From Pseudomonas sp. S04 (lineage in GTDB: Bacteria; Pseudomonadota; Gammaproteobacteria; Pseudomonadales; Pseudomonadaceae), in contig NZ_CP019427.1 in the NCBI RefSeq assembly GCF_009834545.1, positions 5,701,001-5,765,000 of the forward strand: a DNA stretch of 64,000 bases, written 5' to 3'. Each line of letters opens with the position of its first letter. Position 1 is the first letter of the stretch. A program made the position numbers and the translations under genes. Shown here piece by piece: positions 11,186-21,853 of this stretch. Under the pieces are notes generated by a model, which had not been told where the DNA came from, searched no databases, and worked only from the letters and a program-made list of their open reading frames with translations.

Positions 11186-12082
11186 ATGGATACCCGCTAT
11201 CTAAAAAGTCTCATCACAGTTGTGGAGTGTGGCTCCATAGCACATGCCGCGCGTGCGGAAGGATTGACGGCTGCAGCGATCAGCCAGCGAATTCTCGCGC
11301 TCGAACGGCAATTGGGCTTTGAACTGCTCTCGCGTGTGGGCCACGCCGCCAAGCCGAGTCAAGCCTGTCTTGGGTTATTGCCCAGAGCTAAGCGCATCGT
11401 TCGCGAGATTGCATTGCTGGCGGGAGATGCTGATGAAGGCGGGCTTACCGGTCAGCTGCGAATAGGCGCTATTTCAACCGTTCTGACCGGTCTTCTACCG
11501 GGAGCATTGCGGGCACTTACCGAATTGGCGCCGAGACTCACGCCAGTCATCGTGCCAGGAACATCACGGTCGTTGTATCAAGCGCTTATCTCGGGGGAAG
11601 TAGACGCTGCCATATTGGTAGTTCCGCCTTTTGAATTGCCAAAAGCCTTGCAGGTGGTATCACTTCGCAAGGAACCCCTGGTTTTTCTGTCGAAGGAAAA
11701 GTCCCCGAACAGCATCCCGACTCAACTGCTCACCCAACCGTACATTCGATACGATCCAGACGCGTGGGGCGGACGGCATGCCGAGCATTATTTGGCGGAC
11801 AATGGATTGATACCGACGCCACTGGTAGATCTTGATGCATTAGAGACAATTGCCATGCTCGTGACTGAAGGCCTTGGCGTGAGCCTTGTGCCTTATTGGT
11901 CTGGCTTTGAACATTGGGGCCATAAATGCACTGTGAACCGGGTTGGCAATGATCGGTATGACAGAGAGATTGCACTGATCAGCCATGTTCAGACTGACCG
12001 GCCCAAAATGATGAGTGCTTTGTGCAAAGTACTTTCAGCAGCGGAGTCTGACCGAACTCAATCCTACCTGGATTTGGTATGA
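11186..12082 (+). CDS. LysR-family transcriptional regulator (amidase/VOC locus)
   Basis: A 298-residue LTTR. The N-terminal helix-turn-helix (about 3-62) reads DTRYLKSLITVVECGSIAHA then AAISQRILALERQLGFELLSR, and the rest is a periplasmic-binding-protein-like effector domain. It is transcribed away from the VOC and amidase genes across a 114-base gap, the usual arrangement for a LysR regulator and its target. Its 3' end overlaps the end of the convergent FNT gene by 19 bases. Codon use is less G/C-biased than in the flanking core genes. Confidence 0.9.
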   Translation: MDTRYLKSLITVVECGSIAHAARAEGLTAAAISQRILALERQLGFELLSRVGHAAKPSQACLGLLPRAKRIVREIALLAGDADEGGLTGQLRIGAISTVLTGLLPGALRALTELAPRLTPVIVPGTSRSLYQALISGEVDAAILVVPPFELPKALQVVSLRKEPLVFLSKEKSPNSIPTQLLTQPYIRYDPDAWGGRHAEHYLADNGLIPTPLVDLDALETIAMLVTEGLGVSLVPYWSGFEHWGHKCTVNRVGNDRYDREIALISHVQTDRPKMMSALCKVLSAAESDRTQSYLDLV

Positions 12083-12939
12083 ACCTCTTCAGGGCCGCCG
12101 GATTTCGGCGGCCCGCTTTCGCTGCGAATCTGCGCATGGCTGATCAGCGCGAAAATAAAACTACCACCGATTATGTTCCCCGCCAGCGTCGGTCCGGCGA
12201 ACACCAGCCAGAAGTCCTTCCATGGCAACTCGCCGGCAAACACCAGATACGAGACCTCCAGCGAGCCGACCACGATGTGAGTGAAATCCCCCAGCGCCAT
12301 GAGGTAGGTGATGAGGATGATGATCCACATCTTGGCGCTCTCCATGGACGGAATCATCCAGACCATGGTGGCGATCATCCATCCGGAGACGATGCCCTTG
12401 GCGAACATCTGGCCAGTTTGGTTTTCCATGACCTTGCGGCCGATATCGAGGAAGGCGATGTCGGTCTTGCTGTCGAAAATCGGCAGTTCCAGCATCACGT
12501 ACGCCACTAGTAAGGTGCCGCAGAGGTTACCGATCAGCACCACTGTCCACAGCCGAAGCAGACGGCCGAAATTGGCCAGGGTTGGCTTGGTCATCACCGG
12601 CAGGACAGCCGTCAGGGTGTTTTCCGTGAACAGCTGCTGGCGGGCGAGGATCACGGCGAGAAAACCGGCGCAGTAACCGAAGCTGGCGATGACCTTGAAT
12701 CCTTCGCCGTCCGGCAGCCGCGAATTGAGCAGCCCCATGGCCATCAGCGACAGGCCCATGGTCAAACCGGCAGCCAAGGCAGACCACCAGAGCGCAGCGA
12801 CACTGCGCTCCAGCTCCTGGTCACCCTGGGTACGAATGATCTCGTGCAATACTGCCGCGCGCGGTGGCTGGTTCTTGTCGACGTCGTGCTGTTCCTGCGC
12901 CGAAAGGTTCGGGGTCTTGCCGTCGTGTGCCGAGCTCAT
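12064..12939 (-). CDS. Formate/nitrite transporter (FNT) family channel, YfdC-like
   Basis: A 291-residue inner-membrane protein. A hydrophilic N-terminal tail (about 1-45) precedes six hydrophobic helices of the FNT fold. The long tail and sequence such as GYCAGFLAVILARQQLFTENTLTAV resemble the YfdC branch rather than FocA or NirC. It may conduct small anions; the substrate is not established for this branch. The 3' end overlaps the convergent LysR gene by 19 bases. Confidence 0.85.
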   Translation of the reverse strand: MSSAHDGKTPNLSAQEQHDVDKNQPPRAAVLHEIIRTQGDQELERSVAALWWSALAAGLTMGLSLMAMGLLNSRLPDGEGFKVIASFGYCAGFLAVILARQQLFTENTLTAVLPVMTKPTLANFGRLLRLWTVVLIGNLCGTLLVAYVMLELPIFDSKTDIAFLDIGRKVMENQTGQMFAKGIVSGWMIATMVWMIPSMESAKMWIIILITYLMALGDFTHIVVGSLEVSYLVFAGELPWKDFWLVFAGPTLAGNIIGGSFIFALISHAQIRSESGPPKSGGPEEVHTKSR

Positions 12940-13011
12940 GGGATACGCAACCGGTGGCGGGATATCTAGCTATGACCTGCACAGCGCAGATTCCGTTCTA
13001 CAGGCCTTGCA

Positions 13012-13416
13012 TCACTCGACGCCGGCGCCATCCTGGAACTGGTCCTTGACGTACTTGATCTCGGTCCGCCCGTGCGCGGCCGGCAGACCGTCCTCGCCGA
13101 GGTTCACAAAGACCATCTTCTCCACCGTGAGGATGCTCTTGCGGGTGATCTTGTTGCGCACCTCGCACGTCAGGGTGATCGAGGTACGACCGAACTCGGT
13201 GGCGGTGATGCCCAGTTCGATGATGTCGCCCTGGCGCGAGGCGCTGACAAAGTTGATTTCGGAAATGTACTTGGTGACCACGCGCTGGTTGCCCAGCTGG
13301 ACGATGGCATAGATCGCCGCTTCTTCGTCGATCCAGCGCAACAGGCTACCGCCGAACAGCGTGCCGTTGGGGTTGAGGTCTTCGGGTTTTACCCATTTGC
13401 GGGTGTGGAAATTCAT
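13012..13416 (-). CDS. Acyl-CoA thioesterase, YciA-like hotdog fold
   Basis: A 134-residue single-hotdog thioesterase. The family block NPNGTLFGGSLLRWIDEEAAIYA near 17-40 carries the acidic active-site residues on the long helix. The start ATG at 13416 has AGGAG five bases upstream; a GTG two codons earlier is less likely. It hydrolyses acyl-CoA thioesters to free acids, probably with broad chain-length range. It is divergent from the SAH riboswitch-ahcY unit. Confidence 0.9.
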   Translation of the reverse strand: MNFHTRKWVKPEDLNPNGTLFGGSLLRWIDEEAAIYAIVQLGNQRVVTKYISEINFVSASRQGDIIELGITATEFGRTSITLTCEVRNKITRKSILTVEKMVFVNLGEDGLPAAHGRTEIKYVKDQFQDGAGVE

Positions 13417-13562
13417 GCTCACTCCTGACCGTCTTGCCGATTGATGCCGCCCATCATGGCAGAGCCCGACGCAGAGCTCTACGCAGCATCGACTATGGTC
13501 TCGATCAAGATTATCAACCAGCCGACAGAAACCCTTTGGAAGATCCGCCCAGCCCGCTATAA

Positions 13563-15149
<1,587 letters not shown>

Positions 15150-15171
15150 TCGGTTCTGCTGCCTGCTCTCC

Positions 15172-15277
15172 CTGTGGGAGCGGGCTTTTGTGGGAGCCGG
15201 GCTTGCCCGCGATACAGCCACCGCGGTGTTTCATTTACACCGCGGCGATGGCATCGCAGGCAAGCCAGCTCCCACAA
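15172..15277. repeat. REPIN-like cluster between ahcY and metF
   Basis: A truncated REP core (CTGTGGGAGCGGGCTTTT, 15172-15189) abuts a full REP (TGTGGGAGCCGGGCTTGCCC, 15189-15208, continuing to 15213). An inverted, mutated mate occupies 15253-15277. Between them a 9-bp hairpin, CCGCGGTGT/ACACCGCGG (15221-15245), is nested. These are extragenic palindromes mobilised by RAYT transposases elsewhere in Pseudomonas genomes. Confidence 0.82.
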
Positions 15278-15338
15278 GAGCCGCTCCGACGTGGGATGTG
15301 CAAGCCTCACAGGCTTACGCGTTTTCAAGGGTATTCTC

Positions 15339-16184
15339 ATGTCACAAGATCGTCGCTACAGCTTCGAGTTCTTCCCGACCAAGACCGATGCTGGGCATGA
15401 AAAGCTGCTCGCCACTGCTCGTCAGCTGGCCACCTACAACCCCGATTTCTTCTCCTGCACCTATGGCGCTGGCGGTTCGACCCGTGATCGCACGATCAAC
15501 ACCGTGTTGCAGCTGGAAAGCGAAGTCAAAGTCCCTGCCGCCCCGCACCTGTCCTGCGTCGGCGACAGCAAGGCTGACCTGCGCGGCCTGCTGACTCAGT
15601 ACAAGGCGGCGGGTATCACCCGCATCGTTGCCTTGCGCGGTGACCTGCCTTCGGGCATGGGCATGGCCAGCGGCGAACTGCGCCACGCCAATGACCTGGT
15701 GCAATTCATTCGTGAAGAAACCGGCGATCATTTCCACATCGAAGTTGCCGCCTACCCGGAAATGCACCCGCAAGCGCGCAATTTCGAAGACGATCTCGCC
15801 AACTTCGTGCGCAAGGCCAACGCTGGCGCCGACAGCGCGATCACCCAGTACTTCTTCAACGCCGACAGCTACTTCTACTTCGTCGAGCGTGTACGGGCGA
15901 TGGGCGTGAACATCCCGATCGTGCCGGGCATCATGCCGATCACCAACTACAGCAAGCTGGCGCGCTTCTCCGATGCCTGCGGTGCGGAAATCCCACGCTG
16001 GATCCGCAAGCAGTTGGAAGCCTACGGCGACGATACCCAGAGCATTCAGGGTTTCGGCGAGCAGGTGATCACGCAGATGTGTGAACGTTTGTTGCAGGGC
16101 GGCGCACCAGGGCTGCATTTCTATACCCTGAACCAGGCTGATCCTAGCCTCGCTGTCTGGAACAATCTGAAACTGCCGCGCTGA
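15339..16184 (+). CDS. metF: 5,10-methylenetetrahydrofolate reductase
   Basis: A 281-residue FAD-dependent TIM-barrel enzyme that reduces methylene-THF to methyl-THF, the methyl donor for methionine synthesis. The start MSQDRRYSFEFFPTKTD carries the conserved FEFFPTK with the catalytic Glu. The THF/FAD-binding regions SCTYGAGGSTRDRT and RGDLP follow. Length matches MetF. It follows ahcY on the same strand and ends at a clear terminator, grouping folate and SAM-cycle functions. Confidence 0.97.
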   Translation: MSQDRRYSFEFFPTKTDAGHEKLLATARQLATYNPDFFSCTYGAGGSTRDRTINTVLQLESEVKVPAAPHLSCVGDSKADLRGLLTQYKAAGITRIVALRGDLPSGMGMASGELRHANDLVQFIREETGDHFHIEVAAYPEMHPQARNFEDDLANFVRKANAGADSAITQYFFNADSYFYFVERVRAMGVNIPIVPGIMPITNYSKLARFSDACGAEIPRWIRKQLEAYGDDTQSIQGFGEQVITQMCERLLQGGAPGLHFYTLNQADPSLAVWNNLKLPR

Positions 16185-16208
16185 TCACGGCAGTGCATTC
16201 AGAAAAAT

Positions 16209-16238
16209 GGCCCTGGCGAACCCCAGGGCCTTTTTTTT
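16209..16238 (+). terminator. Rho-independent terminator after metF
   Basis: Arms GGCCCTGG (16209-16216) and CCAGGGCC (16223-16230) with a six-base loop, followed by eight T. It lies 24 bases after the metF stop. Confidence 0.9.
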
Positions 16239-16269
16239 ATCTGTCACTCAACCGGGAAAACCGTAGTAG

Positions 16270-17352
16270 ATGTCGATTCCTAGCCCAACTCCGACCCCAC
16301 AACTGATCTACCTGGTCTACGGTGCCTGCACTTACCATCAGGAAGCACTCTTCAGTATTGCCAGCGCTTTGGCGGGCCTGCGCAAGACGCCGGGGGAAGC
16401 GCTCGACATCCAGGTCTTCACCGACGACCCGGCGCCCTACCGCGACCTGCCAGTACGGATTCGCCAGTTCGACGAAGCCACCCGTCAGGGCTGGATCGCC
16501 CCCCACGGCTACCACTTCCGCGCCAAACACGCGGTCATGCAACAGGTGATGGCCGAGTCGGAGCTGGCTCTGTTGATCGACACCGACACCTTCTTCCACT
16601 GCTCGCCCCTGGAATTGTTCCGGCGCATCCAGCCCGGCACCCTGCTGTGCAACACCCTCGGCATGTCCTACGGCAGCAACAAGCAGACCCGTCTCTACCA
16701 GACCCTGGCCGAGGTGCTGCAACAGCGGCAACTGGCGGACGACCAGATGCCCCTGCTGAACTCCGGGGTCATCGGCCTGTACCGCGAAGATGCCGACATC
16801 CTCGCCCACTCCCTGGCGCTGATGGACGAGTTGTATCCCCTGGCCCAGGGCGCCTACACCCTTGAGGAGTTCTGCCTGTCGGTGGCCACCTACCGCCAGC
16901 GTCAGGTGCGTGAATGCCCGGACCTGATCCATCACTACTGGAGCCGCAAGGAGCTGTTTCGCGCCAAGACCAATGCCTGGCTGGAAAAACACCGCGCCAA
17001 TCCCACCAGCACCCTGGCCCTGGACGAAACGTCCCTGGTGACGGCGACTCTGCCGCGGCCACCGGCCCTGCAGCGCCTGGCCTATAAAATCGTCACCCTG
17101 GCCCTGCCCCGCCAGCAGCGCCAGTTCATGCGTGAAATCCTCTACGGCTGCTACCGCCATGCCAATCCGTTTGATCAGGCCTGTACGCCGGTCTGGTGGG
17201 AAAAGGCTCATGCCAATGTGGAAAAACGCCTGAAACGACCACTGGAAAACGATCAATTGGAACGCTGGTTCAACCACCCGATCAACCGCCTGGTGCTGGG
17301 CCGGCGACGTGAAGCCATCTACCTACACCTGATGCAGGCAAAAGGCGACTAA
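16270..17352 (+). CDS. Orphan GT-A-like glycosyltransferase domain protein
   Basis: A 360-residue soluble protein without signal peptide. The first about 190 residues look like a nucleotide-diphospho-sugar transferase (GT-A) fold. They contain LIYLVYGACTYHQEALFSI at the start, an LLIDTDTFF motif at 102-109 giving a metal-binding DxD, and NSGVIGLYRED at 164-174, as in GT8-like enzymes. The C-terminal part is basic and aromatic (NPFDQACTPVWWEKAHANVEKR) and I do not recognise it. No LPS, capsule or trehalose genes are adjacent, so donor and acceptor are unknown. It sits between the metF terminator and a periplasmic binding protein gene 56 bases downstream. Confidence 0.72.
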   Translation: MSIPSPTPTPQLIYLVYGACTYHQEALFSIASALAGLRKTPGEALDIQVFTDDPAPYRDLPVRIRQFDEATRQGWIAPHGYHFRAKHAVMQQVMAESELALLIDTDTFFHCSPLELFRRIQPGTLLCNTLGMSYGSNKQTRLYQTLAEVLQQRQLADDQMPLLNSGVIGLYREDADILAHSLALMDELYPLAQGAYTLEEFCLSVATYRQRQVRECPDLIHHYWSRKELFRAKTNAWLEKHRANPTSTLALDETSLVTATLPRPPALQRLAYKIVTLALPRQQRQFMREILYGCYRHANPFDQACTPVWWEKAHANVEKRLKRPLENDQLERWFNHPINRLVLGRRREAIYLHLMQAKGD

Positions 17353-17408
17353 GCCTCGGGCTAGACCGCCTCTAGCTATTTCCCCGCCTCTCGTCGTAAT
17401 CTCCAGCG

Positions 17409-18224
17409 ATGCCCGTCATTGCCCAATTGCTGACAGCCGCGCTTCTCGTTTGCCTGAGCTTTGCTGCCCGGGCGGAAAAGTTGCGCATCGTCACCGAGCC
17501 CTGGGCACCTTACGTGTACGAGGAAAATGGCCAGCCCCGGGGGCTGGACTACGAAACCACGGCCATTGTCTTCCAGCGCCTGGGAATCGAAGTGCAATGG
17601 CAGTTCCTGCCCTGGAAACGCTGCCTGGCCATGCTCGATCAAGGGCTGGCCGACGGCGCACTGGACATCTTCCATAGCAACGAACGCGACGCCACCCTGC
17701 TCTACCCCAGCGAACCGCTGTCGCAAGTCGAGTTCGTGATGTTCTATGCCAACGCCCGCCCGCACCCGTTCAACACCCTGGAAGACCTGCGCGGCCTGAC
17801 CATCGGCACCTCCCCCGGCTACCTGTACAGCCAGGACTTTCGTGAATCCACGCTGTTTACCCGAGAGCCGGCGCCGACCCATGAAGCCAACTTCGGCAAG
17901 CTGGCACGCGGGCGCATCGACCTGTTGATTACCGACCGCCGGGTTGGGCAAACCCTGCTCGACAGCCTGGACCTGCGAGACCAGATCAGCGAAAACCCGA
18001 CCGTCATCAGCCGCGAGAGCCAATTCCTGGCGGTGCGCCGCAATGCCGGCATGGACCTGCTGGTACAGCGTTTCGGCGCCGAACTCAAGCGCTTCAAGCG
18101 CGAACCGGCGTACGCCCAACTCAGCGCACGTTATGGCGCCGCACCGGCCAAGGACCTGACGCTTGTGACCCCGCAAGCCCATGAAGAAAAAACCGTTGAG
18201 CAGCAGGAAAGCAGCGCACAGTGA
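17409..18224 (+). CDS. Periplasmic solute-binding protein, family 3 type, orphan
   Basis: A 271-residue exported protein with signal peptide MPVIAQLLTAALLVCLSFAARA. The mature start EKLRIVTEPWAPYVYEENGQPRGLDYE is typical of polar-amino-acid-binding proteins, followed by the second lobe. No permease or ATPase gene is nearby, so it may serve a distant ABC system or have a sensory role, as many Pseudomonas orphan members do. The last about 15 residues (HEEKTVEQQESSAQ) form a charged tail outside the fold. It follows the GT-A-like gene and precedes the rhlE promoter. Confidence 0.85.
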   Translation: MPVIAQLLTAALLVCLSFAARAEKLRIVTEPWAPYVYEENGQPRGLDYETTAIVFQRLGIEVQWQFLPWKRCLAMLDQGLADGALDIFHSNERDATLLYPSEPLSQVEFVMFYANARPHPFNTLEDLRGLTIGTSPGYLYSQDFRESTLFTREPAPTHEANFGKLARGRIDLLITDRRVGQTLLDSLDLRDQISENPTVISRESQFLAVRRNAGMDLLVQRFGAELKRFKREPAYAQLSARYGAAPAKDLTLVTPQAHEEKTVEQQESSAQ

Positions 18225-18230
18225 TTGCTC

Positions 18231-18239
18231 TGTTATACT
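18231..18239 (+). promoter_or_regulatory. Extended -10 promoter element for rhlE
   Basis: TGTTATACT reads as an extended -10 (TGn then TATACT) just after the binding-protein stop. No good -35 is seen at 17 bases, consistent with extended -10 promoters. It would give a 5' leader of about 205 bases before rhlE, a length common for cold-regulated RNA helicase genes. Confidence 0.45.
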
Positions 18240-18450
18240 CCGGCCTTCCCGCCAGGCTTACGCCCGGACGCTCGGCACTGTTTCAGGCCTCTCGACATCG
18301 CTACAGCGCAGCTTTTCAGCCCGCGCGAGCACTCGCAGATGAGCCATCAGGGCCCAGCAGGACCGGACGCGATTGCGCTTCTCTCAAACGCCACTCGCGC
18401 CAGGCAAGACTATCCCATTGGGCCAAGCCCTAACTAAAACAGGATTACTC

Positions 18451-20310
18451 ATGTCCTTTGCTTCCCTCGGTCTCTCCGAGGCTTTAGTCGGCGCCATCGA
18501 AGCCGCCGGCTACACCCAGCCTACTCCGGTGCAACAGCGGGCCATTCCCGCCGTGTTGCAAGGTCGCGACTTGATGGTTGCGGCACAGACAGGCACTGGC
18601 AAAACCGGCGGCTTTGCCCTGCCGATTCTGGAACGCCTGTTCCCCAACGGTCACCCGGACAAGTCCCAGCGTCACGGCCCGCGCCAACCGCGCGTATTGG
18701 TCCTGACCCCGACCCGCGAACTGGCCGCCCAGGTGCACGAGAGCTTCAAGCTCTATGCCCGCGACCTCAAGTTCGTCAGTGCCTGCATCTTCGGCGGTGT
18801 TGGCATGAACCCTCAGGTTCAGGCCATGGCCCGCGGTGTTGACGTGCTGGTAGCTTGCCCGGGTCGCTTGCTCGACCTGGCCGGTCAAGGCAGCGTCGAC
18901 CTGTCCCACGTGGAAATCCTCGTGCTCGACGAAGCCGACCGCATGCTCGACATGGGTTTTGTCCATGACGTGAAGAAGGTCCTGGCCCGTCTGCCGGCCA
19001 AACGCCAGAACCTGCTGTTCTCGGCGACGTTCTCCAAGGACATCACCGACCTCGCCGGCAAGTTGCTGCACAACCCCGAGCGCATCGAAGTCACGCCACC
19101 GAACACCACGGTCGAGCGGATCGAGCAACGTGTGTTCCGCCTGCCGGCAAGCCACAAGCGTTCGCTGCTGGCGCACCTGATCACCGCTGGCGCCTGGGAA
19201 CAGGTACTGGTCTTCACCCGTACCAAGCACGGCGCCAACCGCCTGGCCGAGTACCTGGACAAACACGGCCTGAGCGCCGTGGCCATCCACGGTAACAAGA
19301 GCCAGAACGCCCGCACCAAAGCCCTGGCCGACTTCAAGGCCGGTGAAGTGCGGATCCTGGTTGCCACCGACATCGCGGCACGCGGTCTGGACATCGACCA
19401 ACTGCCACACGTGGTCAACTTCGAACTGCCGAACGTCGACGAAGACTACGTGCACCGCATTGGCCGTACTGGCCGTGCCGGTCGTTCGGGCGAGGCGATC
19501 TCGCTGGTCGCCCCGGACGAAGAAAAACTGCTGAAAAGCATCGAGCGCATGACCAAGCAGAAGATCGCCGATGGCGACCTGATGGGGTTTGATGCCAGCA
19601 GCGTCGAGGCCGAGAAGCCAGAAGTGCGCGAGCGTCCGGATGTGCGTAACCCGCGCAACCCACGTGGCCCGCGCGGCGACGGTCCGAACGGCGGCGGCGG
19701 TGGTGGCGGTCGCAAGGACAAAGGCAAGGACAAGGGCGGCAAGGAAAAGCCGGCAACCAGCCGTGGCGAACGCCCGGCGCAAAAGCCGCGTGAAGGCACG
19801 CCTGCCCGCGAACAGCAGCGCCCTGCACCACGTGCGACCGCTGATCGGGCACCGGACGAGTTCCTCGACGACGATGTGGATAACTTCGGTAACCGCGTCG
19901 ACTACGTGCCACAACAGAAACCGGCCCAGGGCCGTGGTCGCCGTCCAGGTGCCCCGGCACCAGGCGCAGGCGCCGGTGCTCCACGCACTGGCCAGCCACA
20001 GGGCCGGCAGAACGGTCCACGCAACAGCAGCGGCGCCAGCACTGGCACCCCGCCTGCCAAGCGCAGCGGCCCACGCAGTGGCGCCCCCCGTGACGGCCAG
20101 GCCCGTCGCGAGGAGTCCCGCAACCGTCGCCCAGCCCGTGATGATCAGCCACGCCAGGAACCTGCGGTACAAAACCCGCGCGGTGGTCCGGCACCGAAGA
20201 TCATTCACAAGGAGTCGAAGACCGACCGGTTCCCGACACCTGAGCAGCTCGATCAACTGCCAAGCCGTCCACGTGGCGAAAAACCAGCGCTGCTGACCCG
20301 CAACCGCTGA
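18451..20310 (+). CDS. rhlE: DEAD-box ATP-dependent RNA helicase, RhlE family
   Basis: A 619-residue helicase. Visible motifs are the Q motif (YTQPTPVQ, 21-28), Walker A AQTGTGKT (45-52), PTRELA (87-92), DEAD (160-163), SAT (191-193), the [10 protein letters not shown] block (305-314) and [11 protein letters not shown] (335-345). From about 385 to the end runs a 235-residue low-complexity tail rich in R, G, P and K. It includes a glycine run followed by lysines and many PRGG/PRNP-like repeats, probably disordered and RNA-binding. RhlE proteins unwind short RNA duplexes in ribosome maturation and mRNA decay, often important in the cold. The start is chosen for the conserved [13 protein letters not shown]. 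Confidence 0.95.
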   Translation: MSFASLGLSEALVGAIEAAGYTQPTPVQQRAIPAVLQGRDLMVAAQTGTGKTGGFALPILERLFPNGHPDKSQRHGPRQPRVLVLTPTRELAAQVHESFKLYARDLKFVSACIFGGVGMNPQVQAMARGVDVLVACPGRLLDLAGQGSVDLSHVEILVLDEADRMLDMGFVHDVKKVLARLPAKRQNLLFSATFSKDITDLAGKLLHNPERIEVTPPNTTVERIEQRVFRLPASHKRSLLAHLITAGAWEQVLVFTRTKHGANRLAEYLDKHGLSAVAIHGNKSQNARTKALADFKAGEVRILVATDIAARGLDIDQLPHVVNFELPNVDEDYVHRIGRTGRAGRSGEAISLVAPDEEKLLKSIERMTKQKIADGDLMGFDASSVEAEKPEVRERPDVRNPRNPRGPRGDGPNGGGGGGGRKDKGKDKGGKEKPATSRGERPAQKPREGTPAREQQRPAPRATADRAPDEFLDDDVDNFGNRVDYVPQQKPAQGRGRRPGAPAPGAGAGAPRTGQPQGRQNGPRNSSGASTGTPPAKRSGPRSGAPRDGQARREESRNRRPARDDQPRQEPAVQNPRGGPAPKIIHKESKTDRFPTPEQLDQLPSRPRGEKPALLTRNR

Positions 20311-20323
20311 TTTTTCCTGCGTT

Positions 20324-20365
20324 AAAAAAAACGCCCCGGCTCTTGTGAGCCGGGGCGTTTTTTTT
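20324..20365. terminator. Bidirectional terminator between rhlE and yceI
   Basis: Twelve-base arms ACGCCCCGGCTC (20331-20342) and GAGCCGGGGCGT (20347-20358) with a TTGT loop, flanked by an A run on the left and a T run on the right. It can end transcription of both convergent genes. Confidence 0.92.
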
Positions 20366-20376
20366 GCTGGCGAAAA

Positions 20377-20970
20377 TTACTTCGCCTTCACACCTTCAAA
20401 CGTAACGTACAGCTCGACTGCGTCGGAAGCAGGGCCCAGGTCCTTCTGCTTGCCGAAATCGCTACGCTTGATCTGGGTAGTGCCTTCGAAGCCGGCACGG
20501 TAGCCGCCCCATGGATCCTTGCCTTCACCCAGGAAAGTGGCCTTGACCACGACTGGCTTGGTCACGCCCAGGATGGTCAGGTCGCCTGCGACATCAGCGG
20601 TTTCCTTGCCATCGGCATTCTTGCCAGTGGATTTGACGCTGGTGGAAACAAACGTCGCCTTGGCGAATTTGCTCGCATTCAGGAAGTCAGCGCTGGCGAT
20701 GTGCTTGTCGCGCTCGGCGTGGTTGGTGAATACGCTGGAGGTATTGACGTTGAATTCGATCTTGCTGGCTTCAGGCTTGGCAGCGTCAAAGCTGAACTTG
20801 CCGTCGATATCCTTGAAAGTACCGGTGATGAAGCTGTAGCCCAGGTGGCTGATCTTGAAGTCAACGAAGGCGTGCTGGCCTTCCTTGTCGACAACGTAAT
20901 CGGCTGCCATCACGTTAGCCGACAGCAGAGCAGTACCGATTGCCAGAGCGGCGAGAGACTTTTTCAACAT
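20377..20970 (-). CDS. YceI family periplasmic lipocalin-like protein
   Basis: A 197-residue protein with a 22-residue signal peptide ending NVMA. The mature [35 protein letters not shown] is the signature of the YceI fold, a beta barrel that binds polyisoprenoid lipids in characterised members. A P. aeruginosa homologue has been called PasP. The cytochrome b561 gene lies 31 bases upstream on the same strand, the usual YceI-CybB pairing, which suggests a shared quinone or isoprenoid role. Confidence 0.92.
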   Translation of the reverse strand: MLKKSLAALAIGTALLSANVMAADYVVDKEGQHAFVDFKISHLGYSFITGTFKDIDGKFSFDAAKPEASKIEFNVNTSSVFTNHAERDKHIASADFLNASKFAKATFVSTSVKSTGKNADGKETADVAGDLTILGVTKPVVVKATFLGEGKDPWGGYRAGFEGTTQIKRSDFGKQKDLGPASDAVELYVTFEGVKAK

Positions 20971-21001
20971 GCTTTCTATTCCTTGGAGTCGAGGTTGAAC
21001 A

Positions 21002-21553
21002 TCAGGCTTTGCGACCCAGCATGCGTGCCAGGGTCACATCACGATCGATAAAGTGGTGTTTCAATGCTGCCAACGCATGGAGGCCGGAGACAATCACCAG
21101 CGCCCATGCCAGGTAGAAATGAATCACACCGGCCAGGTCTGCCTGGTCCGGTAGTCCGGAAATCAGGGCAGGGACTTCAAACAAGCCAAACACCGGTATC
21201 CCGACACCGTCAGCGGTGGAAATCAGGTAACCGGCAATCATTACCGCAAACAGGCTGAGATACAGAAACCCATGACCGAGCTTGGCGCCGACGCGAGTCA
21301 GGCGATCGTAGCTGGCCAGGGTCGGTGGTGGCGGGCTGATCAAACGCCAGAGCACCCGCAGCAGCATGACCGCGAAGAGCACCAGACCGATGCTTTTATG
21401 CAGGTCCGGGGCGTCCTTGCGCCAGGTGCTGTAGTAATCCAGCCCGACCATCCACAAGCCCAGGGCGAACAGACCCACCACTACCAGGGCTACACCCCAG
21501 TGCATGAAAATACTGACCCAGCCGTAGCGGGAGGAAGAGTTACGTAGCTGCAT
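21002..21553 (-). CDS. Cytochrome b561 family protein
   Basis: A 183-residue inner-membrane di-haem cytochrome with four transmembrane helices. Conserved histidines lie in [12 protein letters not shown] (helix 1), [10 protein letters not shown] (helix 2) and the [28 protein letters not shown] region (helix 4). It probably transfers electrons between quinone and periplasmic acceptors. It is the first gene of an apparent two-gene unit with yceI. Confidence 0.9.
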   Translation of the reverse strand: MQLRNSSSRYGWVSIFMHWGVALVVVGLFALGLWMVGLDYYSTWRKDAPDLHKSIGLVLFAVMLLRVLWRLISPPPPTLASYDRLTRVGAKLGHGFLYLSLFAVMIAGYLISTADGVGIPVFGLFEVPALISGLPDQADLAGVIHFYLAWALVIVSGLHALAALKHHFIDRDVTLARMLGRKA

Positions 21554-21853
21554 TGCCCAAATCCTGTAAGAACTGCGCTCAAGACTATCGAGTTATCTAT
21601 CGAATTAAAGCGGAAAAATTCGCTTTGAAATATCGAGAAATACGATCTGGAGTCTGGTGTCGGATGGTTAAGGAAAGATTAACCACGTCCGACACTTGTC
21701 CTCCTAGCACCACAAGCGCGCCATCCAAAGCGGGTTTCTCGTCAGCCCAGGTAACTGAAAAAACCACAATAGGTTGTCCGCATGCCCAGCATTGCATAGG
21801 CTTGCGCGATTGTTTGCCCGCGAAACCAGCGCGCCGTCTCGAGGAGAATTTAC
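21554..21853. other. Intergenic region with two stem-loops upstream of bioA
   Basis: A 300-base, relatively A/T-rich divergent region between cytochrome b561 and bioA; no coding signal was seen. A short hairpin AAAGCG/CGCTTT lies near 21606-21626. A larger one at 21657-21695 has arms GTGTCGGA/TCCGACAC (21657-21664, 21688-21695) and an inner GGTTAA/TTAACC pair around a seven-base loop. A GAGGAG ribosome site precedes bioA at 21840-21845. The hairpins could be a bioA leader structure or an operator. Confidence 0.5.

Noticed and set aside
20377..21553. YceI-cytochrome b561 as a novel redox operon
   Set aside because: The pairing is common and well known across proteobacteria.
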